A stretch of 64,000 nucleotides of DNA from Cynocephalus volans (taxonomy: Eukaryota > Chordata > Mammalia > Dermoptera > Cynocephalidae). The notes under the pieces were generated by a model, which ran no database searches, was not told the DNA's origin, and saw only the letters and a list, made by a program, of their open reading frames with translations. The DNA lies in contig NC_084469.1 of the NCBI RefSeq assembly GCF_027409185.1, positions 99,821,835 through 99,885,834 of the forward strand. Direction: 5' to 3'. Positions 33,502-53,307 of the stretch are shown here, piece by piece. Every line of letters starts with the position of its first letter. Position 1 is the stretch's first letter. The position numbers and the translations under genes are program-made.

Positions 33502-34605
33502 CTCATGTTTTTTAAAGTTGAGCAAATTCACCACCCACCTTGCCACCACTCCCACCGCTAGCCTGTCCCACCACTTCCATCGCTGTTTCAATGTCCCCAC
33601 CCAAGCGGAAGAAGAGCTGACCTTTGACCAAGAATCTGCCATCACCTGGGTGCAGCCAGCTCCCTGACTTGGACCATGACAGCTCTTCTGTCCTCCAGAG
33701 CTGTGGACCGGGAGGGGACAGCGACAACCCAGGGCCAAGGGAGGGGGGCAGTGAGGGTCATTCCTCTGATAAGGGTGGAAGCTGCCCCCTCACCCGCCCG
33801 GCCCAGCCAAGGCTCCAAGCAGAGGGAACACGGGGACGAAAGAATGCAAGGCCTGCGGTGGTGGCCCTAATCCAGGTGGTGGCCCTAATCCAGGCCCCCT
33901 GGATTTAGCAGAGAGTGGGCCAGGTTAAAATGGATACCTCCTGTGGCCTTATTAGCCCCAAAACTACACTCAACCGCGCTGCAACCAGGGTCCCTAGTCC
34001 CCCCACTGGAAAATGTGAAGGTGCCTTGCAAATGGGCAGGAGTCCCAACTGGATCCTGGGCTGGCAAAGCAGGGCTGTCTACAGCCCCCCTGTCCCCATG
34101 TCCCCCGGGGCCTAAAGGTTCAGTAGAGGAATCTCAGGCTGAGGCCTCCGGTGAGGAGGAGGAAGGGGTGAATAGGGCCACTAACCAAGGCAACCAGTGC
34201 ATCCTGCACAGCAGTGCCCCTCCCCACCTGGCTGGCCCTCCCGTTAGTCACAGAGGCCACAAGGCCAGGAGGGGATCAGGCTGCCCCTCCACCTAGGCTT
34301 TCCACCATGACCAGGCCTGACTCTTAACCACTACCTGAAGTCTTTTGAAGGGGCAAGCCTCTGGGGAGACGTGGGGGACTTCTCCCTTCTTTCCACCAAA
34401 GTAGGGGGTGGTCATGGCAATGGGGCTCATCACAATCCCCCATCCCCCCCCCCACATGGCTGGGGAGTGTTAAGGACAGCAAAGTAGTCTCTGTCCCCAC
34501 CGCCTTGTACTTGACTCCCCAGCTATCTTGGATAGCCCCTCACCCTTAGGGGGAGGAGGAGGAGGAGGAGGGATTTCTCTACAATGAGTTTATTTACTTT
34601 ATTTT

Positions 34606-34707
34606 TTACTTTTTTATTTTTTTGCAGCTGGCCAGTAAGGGGACCCAAACACTTGACCTTGATGTTATAACAGCATGCTCTAACCAGCTGAGCTAACCAG
34701 CTGGTCC
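34606..34707 (-). mobile_element. CYN-like tRNA-Ile SINE, reverse
   Basis: 'gcagctggccagtaaggggacccaaacacttgaccttgatg' followed by 'gctctaaccagctgagctaaccagc', with a T-rich left tail. Confidence 0.88.
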
Positions 34708-34889
34708 TTTTTATTTTTAAGAAAAAAATAATAAGCTTAGTTTCTGTGTGAGCAAAAAAATAGATAAAAATAAAGTTGAGCAACCTCAAGACCACAAACT
34801 TTTCCCTCTGGATATTTCAATGAGTTATTCTAGAGTGTCCTCTGTACCACAGCGCAGAGAACTCCCACCTCCTAGTGCATATAAATAAA

Positions 34890-34975
34890 TATGATCACAA
34901 GGTCAAGGCCCAGTCCAGGCCAGCTGCCATAACCAAAAATAAAATGAAAAAACAGAAAATAAAATAAACATGATC
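34890..34975 (+). mobile_element. CYN-like SINE 3' fragment
   Basis: Only the B-box half remains: 'caaggtcaaggcccagtccaggccagctgccataaccaaaaataaaatg'. Confidence 0.65.
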
Positions 34976-35256
34976 ACCAGTGTTCCCACCTAGTCGTCAT
35001 AATAACTAATTACTGTTATTATTATTACTATGGTGTCAAGTGGTTCCTGGGTGCTTCCTATATGCTTACCATGCAACCACAGGTGACCCTCGGACCTGTC
35101 CCCATTCCAGGCCTCCCTGATGAGCTCACGAGTCCAATTGCCTCCTGGACACCCCACAAATAATACAAAAGAAAATGCAACAGCTCATTACTTCCTGTAC
35201 AAACTAGCTAGTTGCTGAGAGAAAGAGGAAGTTCTTTGGAGAAGAACCATAGCTCA

Positions 35257-35347
35257 GCTGGCCGGTTAGCTCAGTTGGTTAGAAGGAAGTGCTGATAACA
35301 CCAAAGTCAGGGGTTCAGATCCCCATACCAGCCCGGGGCCAAAAATC
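35257..35347 (+). mobile_element. CYN-like tRNA-Ile SINE, monomer
   Basis: GCTGGCCGGTTAGCTCAGTT head, 'gataacaccaaagtcaggggttcagatccccatacc' and a CCAAAAATC tail. Confidence 0.9.
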
Positions 35348-35999
35348 AGAAGAACTACATTCCAGCGGAAGGAATGATACAGTCAGAAATAATGGATCAG
35401 AGATGGATGGGCTGCCAACACCTTTATGTGGAGAGTTACTAGGGACACCCACAAACTAATCCATTGTAGCGAGGTGACATTACAAACCCCCTGAAGTGAT
35501 GCAACAGGTAAGTACCGGGCCCAATTAGTGAGATATCCTACTGGAAACTGTAGTTCTAACCTTTTTATAGGGGGCACAGCAGGACTGGGATGGGGGAAAG
35601 AATGAAAAAGAAAACACAGCAAGTAGTCATCAATATCGGGAGGAGGTAAAGCAGAGGCCTCTCCGAGATGGTGACGTTTGGGCTTAGACAAGAAGGAGAA
35701 AGGGGTCCAAAGAGTGGGAGGTGCAGTATTGCAGGTGAGGAGAACAGTAGGTGCAAAGGTCCTGGGGCAGGAACACTGTGGTGTGTTTGAGGAACAGCCA
35801 CAGGACCAGCAGTGAGGTGAGAAATGGGGTTGGGGAGGGGATCTTGTAGGACGCAGAGAAAAAAGGATGCATTTTACTCTCATAGGAGGGTTTTGAGGAT
35901 TCAGCATAATGCGTGTGTAGGGCTTGGCGTGAAACGCCGTTAGGGCCTTATAGTGCCAGCTACTGTCGCCCACAGGGGCCAGCGAATATATGCAGAATC

Positions 36000-36400
36000 A
36001 GATACTGTGTTCAGTGCGGAGGCATCACAACACCTAGACGTAAGTAAGGAGCAGAGGCGGAGGCGGTTTAAGCAGCAGGGTTTCGTCTCCGCTGGTAGCT
36101 ACTGAATAACGCCTGACCTTCCTCCCTGTCGTCTCTGATTAGGGTCACCCGAGCTCCAGTTACACACGCGAAAGATCAAAGAAACCGGAAAATTGAGCCA
36201 CAGCGCCCCCTGGCGCTCACAACTTTTACCTACGTAAACGAGTCCGGGGGGAACTCGTGGTTTTCCGGGGAGGTGTCTAAATTTTAAACTTTAAAACCAT
36301 CTGCCTCTCACCCCACCTCCCTCCGTCTCCAAACGCGTCCCTGCCGAGGCCGGGCCGGGCCGGGCCGGGCAGCCGCGTATCCAGGACGGGCCGTCTCAGG
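36000..36400. promoter_or_regulatory. CpG-rich patch without a recognised gene
   Basis: Clustered CpG sites, a four-unit GGCCG/GGGCC run (about 36349-36371) and a CTCF-like motif, in otherwise AT-rich repeat territory. A regulatory or unannotated promoter role is possible but not shown. Confidence 0.4.
36200..36219 (-). promoter_or_regulatory. CTCF-like motif
   Basis: On the minus strand GAGCGCCAGGGGGCGCTG is an excellent match to the CTCF core. It is the strongest of the three in this window. Confidence 0.55.
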
Positions 36401-36734
36401 GGTCTGAACCGACCCACTTTCTACCCCGCACGCCATGCAATCCACAACTCTTGCATCCACCTTTCTGCCCTGGTGGGAGACTCGGGGAAATCCTAATAAG
36501 TGGAACTGCTGAATCAGAGGGGTTTGTGCTTTTCTTAGGCCCCACCTGCTAAACTGTGTGTGCAATACTGCTGGGAAGAGTTTCTTTAGATTTCTCTGAA
36601 TTCTCAAAAGGATCTGTGACCTCAAAATCAAAATGCCCGGTATGCCCACCCACCACCCCTTCCCAGACACCCCTCCCAGTAGAGCCGCAGGGCCAGCACT
36701 GAGTCTTGCGTCCCACCTGCCCCAGCTTAGATCC

Positions 36735-37060
36735 CTTCTAGGATTTCCCATTGCCCCAGCATGGACCAAAATCCTCACTGCGGCCTGCAGGGCTCTACGT
36801 GGTTCTCAGATCCTGCTGCTGGTCAGTAGCCTTCCCTCCAACGCCCCGGAGACCTCCTCGGTGCCCTCCCCTTCTCATTTTCATTTTTCACTCAAACTTT
36901 GCCTCCTCCAGGGAGTCTTTCCTGATCGCCAATGACTGGATGGATTAGGGTGTCCTCTAGGCTCCCACAGCCCCCCCCTTGCCTCTGATGACCTGCCTGG
37001 TTGTGTCTGTGCCCCAGAGAGAAGGTCCTCATCTGTCTCATTCCCACCTCATTTTAGCCC
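36735..37060 (+). mobile_element. L2 LINE 3' fragment
   Basis: 'ggaccaaaatcctcactgcggcctgcagggctctacgtgg' and 'actttgcctcctccagggagtctttcctgatcgcc' match the L2 3' end as I recall it. Confidence 0.65.
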
Positions 37061-37067
37061 ATTGCAA

Positions 37068-37440
37068 TGGACTGACTTGTGCCCCCTGTCACCCCAATTC
37101 ACATGCTGAAGTCCTGACCCCCAGTACCTCAGAATGCGACTGTACTTGGGGAGAGTCTTTAAAGAGGTAATTAAATTTAAATGAGGTCATTAGGGTGGGC
37201 CCTAATCCAATAGGACTGGTGTCCTTATAAGAGGAGATGGGGACACACACACACACAGAGGGATGACCATGTGAAGACACAGGGAGAAGACGGTCATCTA
37301 CACGCCAAGGAGAGAGGCCTCAGAAGGAACCAGCTGCTGACACCTTGATCTCAGATTTCTAGCTTCCAGGACTGTGAGACAATAAATTTCTGCTGTTTAA
37401 GTCACCCAGTCTGTGGTCCTTTGTTATGACAAATCAAAGG
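37068..37440 (+). mobile_element. MLT1-type LTR (ERVL-MaLR)
   Basis: 'ttcacatgctgaagtcctgacccccagtacctcagaatgcgactgt' and later 'gaagacggtcatctac' and 'gactgtgagacaataaatttctgctgtttaagtcaccc' are MaLR LTR hallmarks. Very old fossil LTR, no interior nearby. Confidence 0.85.
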
Positions 37441-37782
37441 CTCTGATAAGTCCTGCAGTCTAGAGCCCCTGTGAACACTGTGGGGCTGGGCAGGATGAGT
37501 AGGGACTTTGCTAAATGCAGGCTCTGATCCCAGAAGCTGCAGACAAAACAATCCTGCTGGAGGAGTCAAAATAATTCGAGTGACAAAAGAGCAACAGCCA
37601 CTGTCCTGCCTCTACGCCACCAGCTGTCCTGTACTGTTATCTCCTCTGCAAAGCAGCTGCTATTATCAGCCCCCGCTTTTGAACGGGGAACACAGCTATT
37701 TGGCTGAGGCTTCACAGCTACATCTTGGAGCCACTATTCAAACGAGGGCCCGAGTTCTTAACTTTGGGGTGAGGAAGAGGGA

Positions 37783-37828
37783 TGCTGATAACACCAAGGT
37801 CAAGGGCCAGCTGCCAAAAAAAAAAGAT
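37783..37828 (+). mobile_element. CYN-like SINE fragment
   Basis: 'gatgctgataacaccaaggtcaagggccagctgcc' plus an A run. The 5' half is missing. A reverse MIR lies immediately to its left (about 37630-37760). Confidence 0.7.
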
Positions 37829-37986
37829 GATGCCTTTGGGGGCCAGGGAAAGGTTCTGGTGGGACAACAGGGCAAGACAATAGGGCATAGTGGGGTCCTG
37901 AGGCACAAGTCTGGCCCAGCACAGCTCCCAGGGGCTCCCTTGGAAAGAAAGTGAGGTGGACATTGGCTGGCAGACACGGGAAGAGT

Positions 37987-37992
37987 TTATTT
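37987..37992 (-). terminator. STXBP2: STXBP2 poly(A) signal
   Basis: AATAAA on the minus strand, 40 nt past the STXBP2 stop codon. Confidence 0.85.
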
Positions 37993-38031
37993 CTCTGGAA
38001 AGGGAGGGAGCAGGGGACAGGGAGGACAGGG

Positions 38032-46163
<8,132 letters not shown>

Positions 46164-46420
46164 CTTCCCCCAGGGGCGCCGCCGCCGCTTCCGGGTCTGT
46201 CCTAAGGTGGGGGCGTGGCCCTGCGCGTCATCCACGTGGGCCCCGCCCTGCGGGCTCGGGCCCCGCCCCCCGCGCACCTGGCCCTGCCCCGCCGTCGGTT
46301 CTCGCAGAGGCAGAAGAGGTGGGTGGGGCGCGGGCAGAACCTGCAGGCTGATGTGTCCCGACGCGGCCGTGCACGAAGTCGCTGGAGGGACACATCCCGA
46401 CGACACGCTCCCAGACGAGA

Positions 46421-49400
46421 GCTCAGACACACATTTCCCCAGCTTGCGTGCGGCGAAAAAGCGGGACCGCCGGGCAGTGACCCTTTCACTTTCCCCAGGC
46501 ACAGCCACCCCGCCTGAAGTCTGTATGTGCCAGGTACAGTGTGCCCACTCGAGGCCACGGGGCCACAAACCTCTGGGCCTGGGACGGTGACCCACTTGCC
46601 TTCTGTACCCCAAAGTTTAGCAGCAGCAGCAGCAGACGTGGGCAACATTCGATACACTGGAGGAGACCTACGGTGTCCCAGGCACCTGCACTGCAATTAT
46701 TCCCACTCAGTCCTTCCCGACACTCTGACAGGGAGTGCGGTGCAGACGGGAAAACTGAGGTTCGGCGGGACACCGACTTCAAGGTCATATGATGAGTGAG
46801 CCTACTGGGATCCAAGCCCGGGGAGACTGTTTCCGGAGGAATGCTTGTCCCAGCCTTACGCTCACCAGGGTGCATACCCAATTACCCTCATGGGTCAATG
46901 ATCACACTCACCTGCTAATAGGTACAGGGACAAGTGTCATGCTCGCTCAGACGCTTCCACACTCACGCACACACACACTCATGCTCAACTCGGAATTCCA
47001 GGGCTTTGCACCTGCTGTGCATCGGCAAAGGACTTGTCACATAGAGAGCACAGTCCCAGCAGCACCCTACAAATGAGGTTGTGGATATAAGGTGTGTGAT
47101 GTATGTGTGCGAATACGAAGTCCTGCTCATCTGAACCTCAATCTGCCACGTCTGTTACGAGTCCGCCAGGTGCCAGGCCCTCTGCCACTTACATGGGACG
47201 TACAGGAGTGAATAAGACCAGAAGGCCTGACCACAAAGCACTTAAAGTTGACTTGGGGAGCTAGAAAGGAATCAATTCTGCCCTGAAGGACATAAATGGG
47301 GACATGATAGCTAGTGCCCTGTGTGGGAGTGGTTGGTACTTTATTGCGGGTGGTACCTGAGGACCTCTCTGAGGCAGTGGCCTTTAGATTGATCTCTGAA
47401 TGACATCAAGAAGCAGCCACACGGCTGTCCAGGTAAAGATTATAGGGGAATGGTCAGGAGAAGGGGTAAGAAGGCTGTGAAGCTGGAGGCTGGGGGATGG
47501 GGACAGAAGGTGAGCTCGCAGGGGCCAGACTTCTGTAGGACAAAGTCAGACTAACCCATCCTGGTCTCCCCAGGATTGAGGGGTTTCTCCAGATACGGGA
47601 CTAAAAATGGGACAGTCACAGGCAAGCCAGGACCCTAGCAAGGAGTTTGGGCCTTCTTCTCTTTTTATTCTCCTTTCCCTTTCCCCCTTCCTTCATCATT
47701 CATAGCTTTATTGAGACAATAAAACCATCCAATTCACCCACCTAATGAACAAGTCAGTGGCTCTCAGTGTATTCAGATTTGTGCATCCGTCACCACAATC
47801 CATTTTAGAACATTCCCATTATCCCAAGGTGTTTGGGTTTTATCCTGAGAACAATGGGGACTTAGGGAGAGTTTTGAGCAGGGGAAGGAGGAGATCCCTC
47901 CAGATTGGGGGCGGGGGGAACGCAGTAAAGGGGGGAAACTGGAATCACCCCCACCTTCTCAGCCTGACCCCGGGGGCTGAGAGTCTACTATAGTGGCCCC
48001 TGCCACTATACTCAGTGGGGTGACCAGAGTCTTCCGATGTTAGGAGTTGAATTGTGTTCCCCACCCCCACTCCCCCCCAAAAGATACGAAGTACTAACCC
48101 AGTGCTTCAGAATGCGTTGTTGTAGACACTGTCAGTTAGGATGAGGTCATACTGGAGTAAGGCCCCTAAGCCAATATGGCTGGTGTCCTTATAAGACGGC
48201 CATATGAAGACACAGGGAGAACACCACGTGACCACAGAGGCAGAGACTGAAGAGCTGCAGTGACAAGCCAGGGAACACCAAAGACTGCCGCCAGAAACTA
48301 GGCAGAGGCAAGGAAGGATCCAGAAGCCTACAGGTTTCAGAGGGAACGTGGCTCTGCCAACGCCTTGATTTCAGACTTCTGGCCTCCAGAACTTTGAGAC
48401 AAATTTTTGTTGCTTGAAGCCATCCAGTTTGTGGCACTTTGTTCCAGGGGCCCCAGGAAACAGATACATCCGCTGAGGAGCAGGAAAGGATGTTGGCATC
48501 GAGGACTTGGGGAGAGGGTGTGAATGTGGGCTGGGACGGGGTGGGAGTGTGGCCCCTTTCTCCTGAGAAAAAACTTTAACTGGTTTCCAGAAAGGCATCT
48601 TGGGAAGGGAATGGGGACCTCCCAGTGGCGTTTCCTCCTAGGGCACTTAGGAAGAGCCCCAGCTGCTCAGGGGAGGGGAAAGGGACTTCCTCTCTCCCCT
48701 GCCTCCCTGTCCAGGAGTCTCACCTCCTGATCCCACACGGGGCTGGAGTGATGGGTCAGAGGAGACAGCTAAACTTGACATTCGGGTGGCAGGGGGGCAG
48801 GAGATGCCAGACTTTCTTATCTCAGGGCCTCGGGTGAGCAACCAGACCCCAGGACAGTGAGTAGAGGGGAAAGTGGCCAGGAGACCCCTTGGTATTGCTG
48901 GCAAGGAGACAGAGCTGGGGCTAGGCTGGCTGGTGGGGCCTGAGGAGGGTGCAGGGAGCAAGGGCGGGTTAGATGGAGTGAAGGAGGGAAGGGGTCCTCA
49001 GCTCCAGCTTCCCCTTCCCCACCCTGTGCAGATGGCCATGGCCCTTCCAGCAGGATGAGGCCATAGGTACTGGTGGGGGAACAGGGTGGCTAGGTGGAGA
49101 CATCCTGCAACTGGTTCCTGCCGGTGGACTGCAGGCCTTGCCCAAGCTGGCTGGCCACTGCTCTACCCTGTTGACCTGTCTTCTCCAACTATGGGGACAC
49201 TTCCCTGGCCTTCTGTGACACCCCACACGAGAGTCCTTGGGGCCCACTAAGTACGGCTGGCACAGCAACGCCCAAACCCAGGTCACCCTGTCCCCTACCC
49301 CCATGCAACCCAGCATCGTTCTGGGCAAACAATTATCTGGATCATCTTTATGGGGCTTAAGCTTGGGTGGGAGCAGATGGGGCATGAGCTGGGGATTTGG

Positions 49401-49430
49401 GGCTGGGGAGGGGATCCACTCCCCCCACGT
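46421..49430. other. STXBP2-PCP2 intergenic region
   Basis: No gene seen. Contains reverse MIR sequence (about 46690-46810), an old interspersed repeat near 47160-47270, an L1-like fragment (47700-47830: 'agctttattgagacaataaaaccatccaattcaccc') and an MLT1 LTR at 48037-48470. GC-rich unique sequence then leads into PCP2. Confidence 0.6.
48037..48470 (+). mobile_element. MLT1-type LTR (ERVL-MaLR)
   Basis: 'ggagttgaattgtgttcccc', 'ggctggtgtccttataagacggcc', 'cgccttgatttcagacttctggcctccagaactttgagac' and 'agccatccagtttgtgg' are MaLR LTR features. Ancient fossil. Confidence 0.85.
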
Positions 49431-49438
49431 CCTGGTCA

Positions 49439-49510
49439 TTTAAAAAGCCCTCTCTGGCACTGGGCCGGGGCAGAGGCCAGCAGAAAAGTGGACAAAGTCC
49501 AGGGACAGCG
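49439..49510 (+). promoter_or_regulatory. PCP2: PCP2 core promoter and 5' UTR
   Basis: A TATA-like TTTAAAAAG lies 64-72 bp upstream of the start codon, consistent with a short 5' UTR. Transcription start position is inferred. Confidence 0.5.
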
Positions 49511-51352
<1,842 letters not shown>

Positions 51353-51396
51353 GGGCCTAAGCCATCCTAGGCCCCATTCGGCCCCTGAAAGCAGAC

Positions 51397-51402
51397 AATA
51401 AA
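51397..51402 (+). terminator. PCP2: PCP2 poly(A) signal
   Basis: AATAAA 45 bp after the PCP2 stop codon. Confidence 0.88.
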
Positions 51403-51480
51403 ACGCTTCCACGAACAACAAGGAACCGAGTATGTGTTATTTCATGGGTGGAGGGACTGGGACTCAAACACTCAGAGGCC

Positions 51481-52998
51481 TCAGGAGCTCTGCTGGGCAG
51501 CACGAAGGAGTTTCTCCTCCCGCTGCTTCCGTATCCGCTCTTTGAATTCTTCTAGCTCTTGGCGCTGGACGTAGGGAAGGGGTGGGAAGGGGGTGGGACA
51601 GGAAAGGAGAGGACACATACCTCAGGGCCTGGACCCCTTTTCCCACCCTCACCCCATTCCTCCAGGCTTCAGAGTTCAGTGTCTACACTGGAAGCCCTGT
51701 GCCAATTACAGCCGGGGTCCAAGTGGGATCTGTTTCATCCTTCAGGGAGAAGGCAATAAGGAAACCATATGATCCTCTGCTGTCAGTTCCCTACCCACAG
51801 CTGAGGGTAAAATTTTCCTTTGAATTCATCATGAACACGGGGCCCCTGCCTCCTCCATCCTTCTGGTGGGAAGAAGAGTAGGTCACTTACCTGGGCTTCC
51901 TTTTCAGGTGGCCACAGCTCCCTCTGCGGGAACAAAGTCACAGCTGGGGGCACAAGCCAGGAACTTCCAGAGCCTCATACCCAGGGCAGGTGGGCTCATG
52001 GGAGGCAGACATTGGTCCCCAGCAGGTTAATGCCCTATAACCTCTCCCATTCCCTGGAATGAACCTGGGAACACTCTCCTTATGCCCACCTTGCGCCGTA
52101 TGACATAGTCCTCAAACCATTCTGCCTGATTGGCAATCCAGAACATAGCCACAGGGAAAGTGAGGTACAGTGTCATCTGGAAAGACAGGGGCAGATGAAC
52201 AGGGGCAGAGATTACCACCCAGCAAAGTGTGGAAGTTGCTCAGAGTCTGGAGGACCCCTCCTCCTGCAGAGTCCAAGTGCGCCTTAGAGCCTTCCCAAAA
52301 ACCTCAGAACTCCAACCACGGGGAACAGAAGCTCCATATCTTAAAGCTCAGCCCCCATGACCAAGGAAGCCTTATTCCTAAAAGCCCCCTCCGAGTCTGG
52401 GACTCTCCCTTTCAAAGACAGAAAGACACACAAATACACACACACACACACACGCACGCACGCACGCACGCGCGCGCGCGCGCGCGCGCCCCAGCAGCAC
52501 ATTAGCTCCTATTGCAACCATAGGCACCTCTTCATGACCCCATTACCCACCCTACCCCACCCCAGTCAGATCCTGGGAGCACTCCCAAACCCAGGAGGCC
52601 TCATTCTTTAGATCTACTCCCCTAAGTCTAGGAGTCCCCCCATCAGAGTCCCACACCCGCCCCCCATGAGCCCGAGATCTCTCCAGGATCTGAAGCCTTC
52701 CTTCTTACAGCCCCCTCCTCAACTCACCCCTCTCTGAGACCTTTCCTCACACCAGCCCACTCAGAGTCCCCAAACTCAGAAGCCCCACTCCGAGCCCCCA
52801 CCAACGCAGCGCCCCTTCCTCTGAGTTTCCAACCGTAAAGGTCCCTCTTAAATTTCAAGAGCTTTCTCTCTGGGGCGCCCTCTCTTCGAATTCCTTCCTT
52901 TCCACAGCCTCAACCTCAGATCCAAGAAGATCCCCCGGCCAGCCTCCCAACCCACCCCTGTGCTCACTGACCCGAAACACTTCGAGCTTCACCCCCAT
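51481..52998 (-). CDS. PET100: PET100 cytochrome c oxidase chaperone
   Basis: Small mitochondrial inner-membrane protein needed for complex IV assembly. Coding exons in transcript order: 52972-52998, 52090-52176, 51891-51923 and 51481-51564; 76 codons versus 73 in human as I recall. It starts MGVKLEVFR, then a membrane segment (MTLYLTFPVAMFWIANQAEW), then RELWPPEK and a charged helical tail (EEFKERIRKQREEKLL) ending AAQQSS. The exon 3/exon 4 junction adds about three residues (EKEAQRQELEEF against human EKLQEIEEF). The acceptor used for the last exon (CCAG at 51565-51568, minus) could therefore be checked. Confidence 0.93.
52433..52489 (+). repeat. (CA)n(GCAC)n(GC)n compound microsatellite
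   Basis: A strictly alternating purine-pyrimidine run that changes from CA to CGCA to pure CG, ideal for Z-DNA, in the first PET100 intron. Confidence 0.95.
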
Positions 52999-53307
52999 CT
53001 CGTATCTCCGGGTCTGCAAAGCCACTTCCGCCCAAACTACACCCTCCAGCAAGACAGCAGCTCATTGGAAATTCTTGGGCAGCACGGCTGAATCTGATTG
53101 GCCAATAAGCTTCACGATGACGTAATCTTCGGGTGTCTCCCCTGTACTTCCGGTCTCTGGCGTTGTCTAAACGAAAGTCAACAACGCTATCAGGGCTGTC
53201 TGGAAGAGTTCAGCCAATAGGAAACGGGTCTGGCTCGGGAGGGGCGGATCTTCAGTGGTATACGTCATAAGCGCGCGACATTCTCCTTTGCCTGGAGAAC
53301 CAGGAAA
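52999..53307. promoter_or_regulatory. Bidirectional PET100/XAB2 promoter
   Basis: The two start codons diverge across 309 bp. Visible sites are a paired CCAAT palindrome ATTGGCCAAT (53097-53106), a CRE-like TGACGTAA (53118-53125), an ETS-type ACTTCCGG (53146-53153) and another CCAAT (53214-53218). No TATA box. Bidirectional use is inferred from geometry. Confidence 0.75.

Larger units (their letters stand above)
28932..36727. other. RETN-STXBP2 intergenic repeat field
   Basis: No gene supported. It holds at least seven CYN-like SINEs, L1 fragments (about 30030-30240 and 31560-31900), MIRs and old interspersed-repeat pieces near 29185-29475 and 35740-35920. It also holds a CpG-rich patch near 36.0-36.4 kb. 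Open frames of up to about 200 codons here are repeat-derived or chance. Confidence 0.6.

Noticed and set aside
33850-33895. Short tandem duplication of 'gtggtggccctaatccag'
   Set aside because: Only two copies; not enough to call a repeat array.
35257-35347. tRNA-Ile-like sequences, here and at the other SINEs, as possible tRNA genes
   Set aside because: They have diverged stems, no proper acceptor-stem pairing with a terminator run, and A-rich tails with target duplications; they are SINEs.
35383-35973. 196-codon open frame on the minus strand
   Set aside because: Lies over an old dispersed-repeat stretch; no recognisable protein features.
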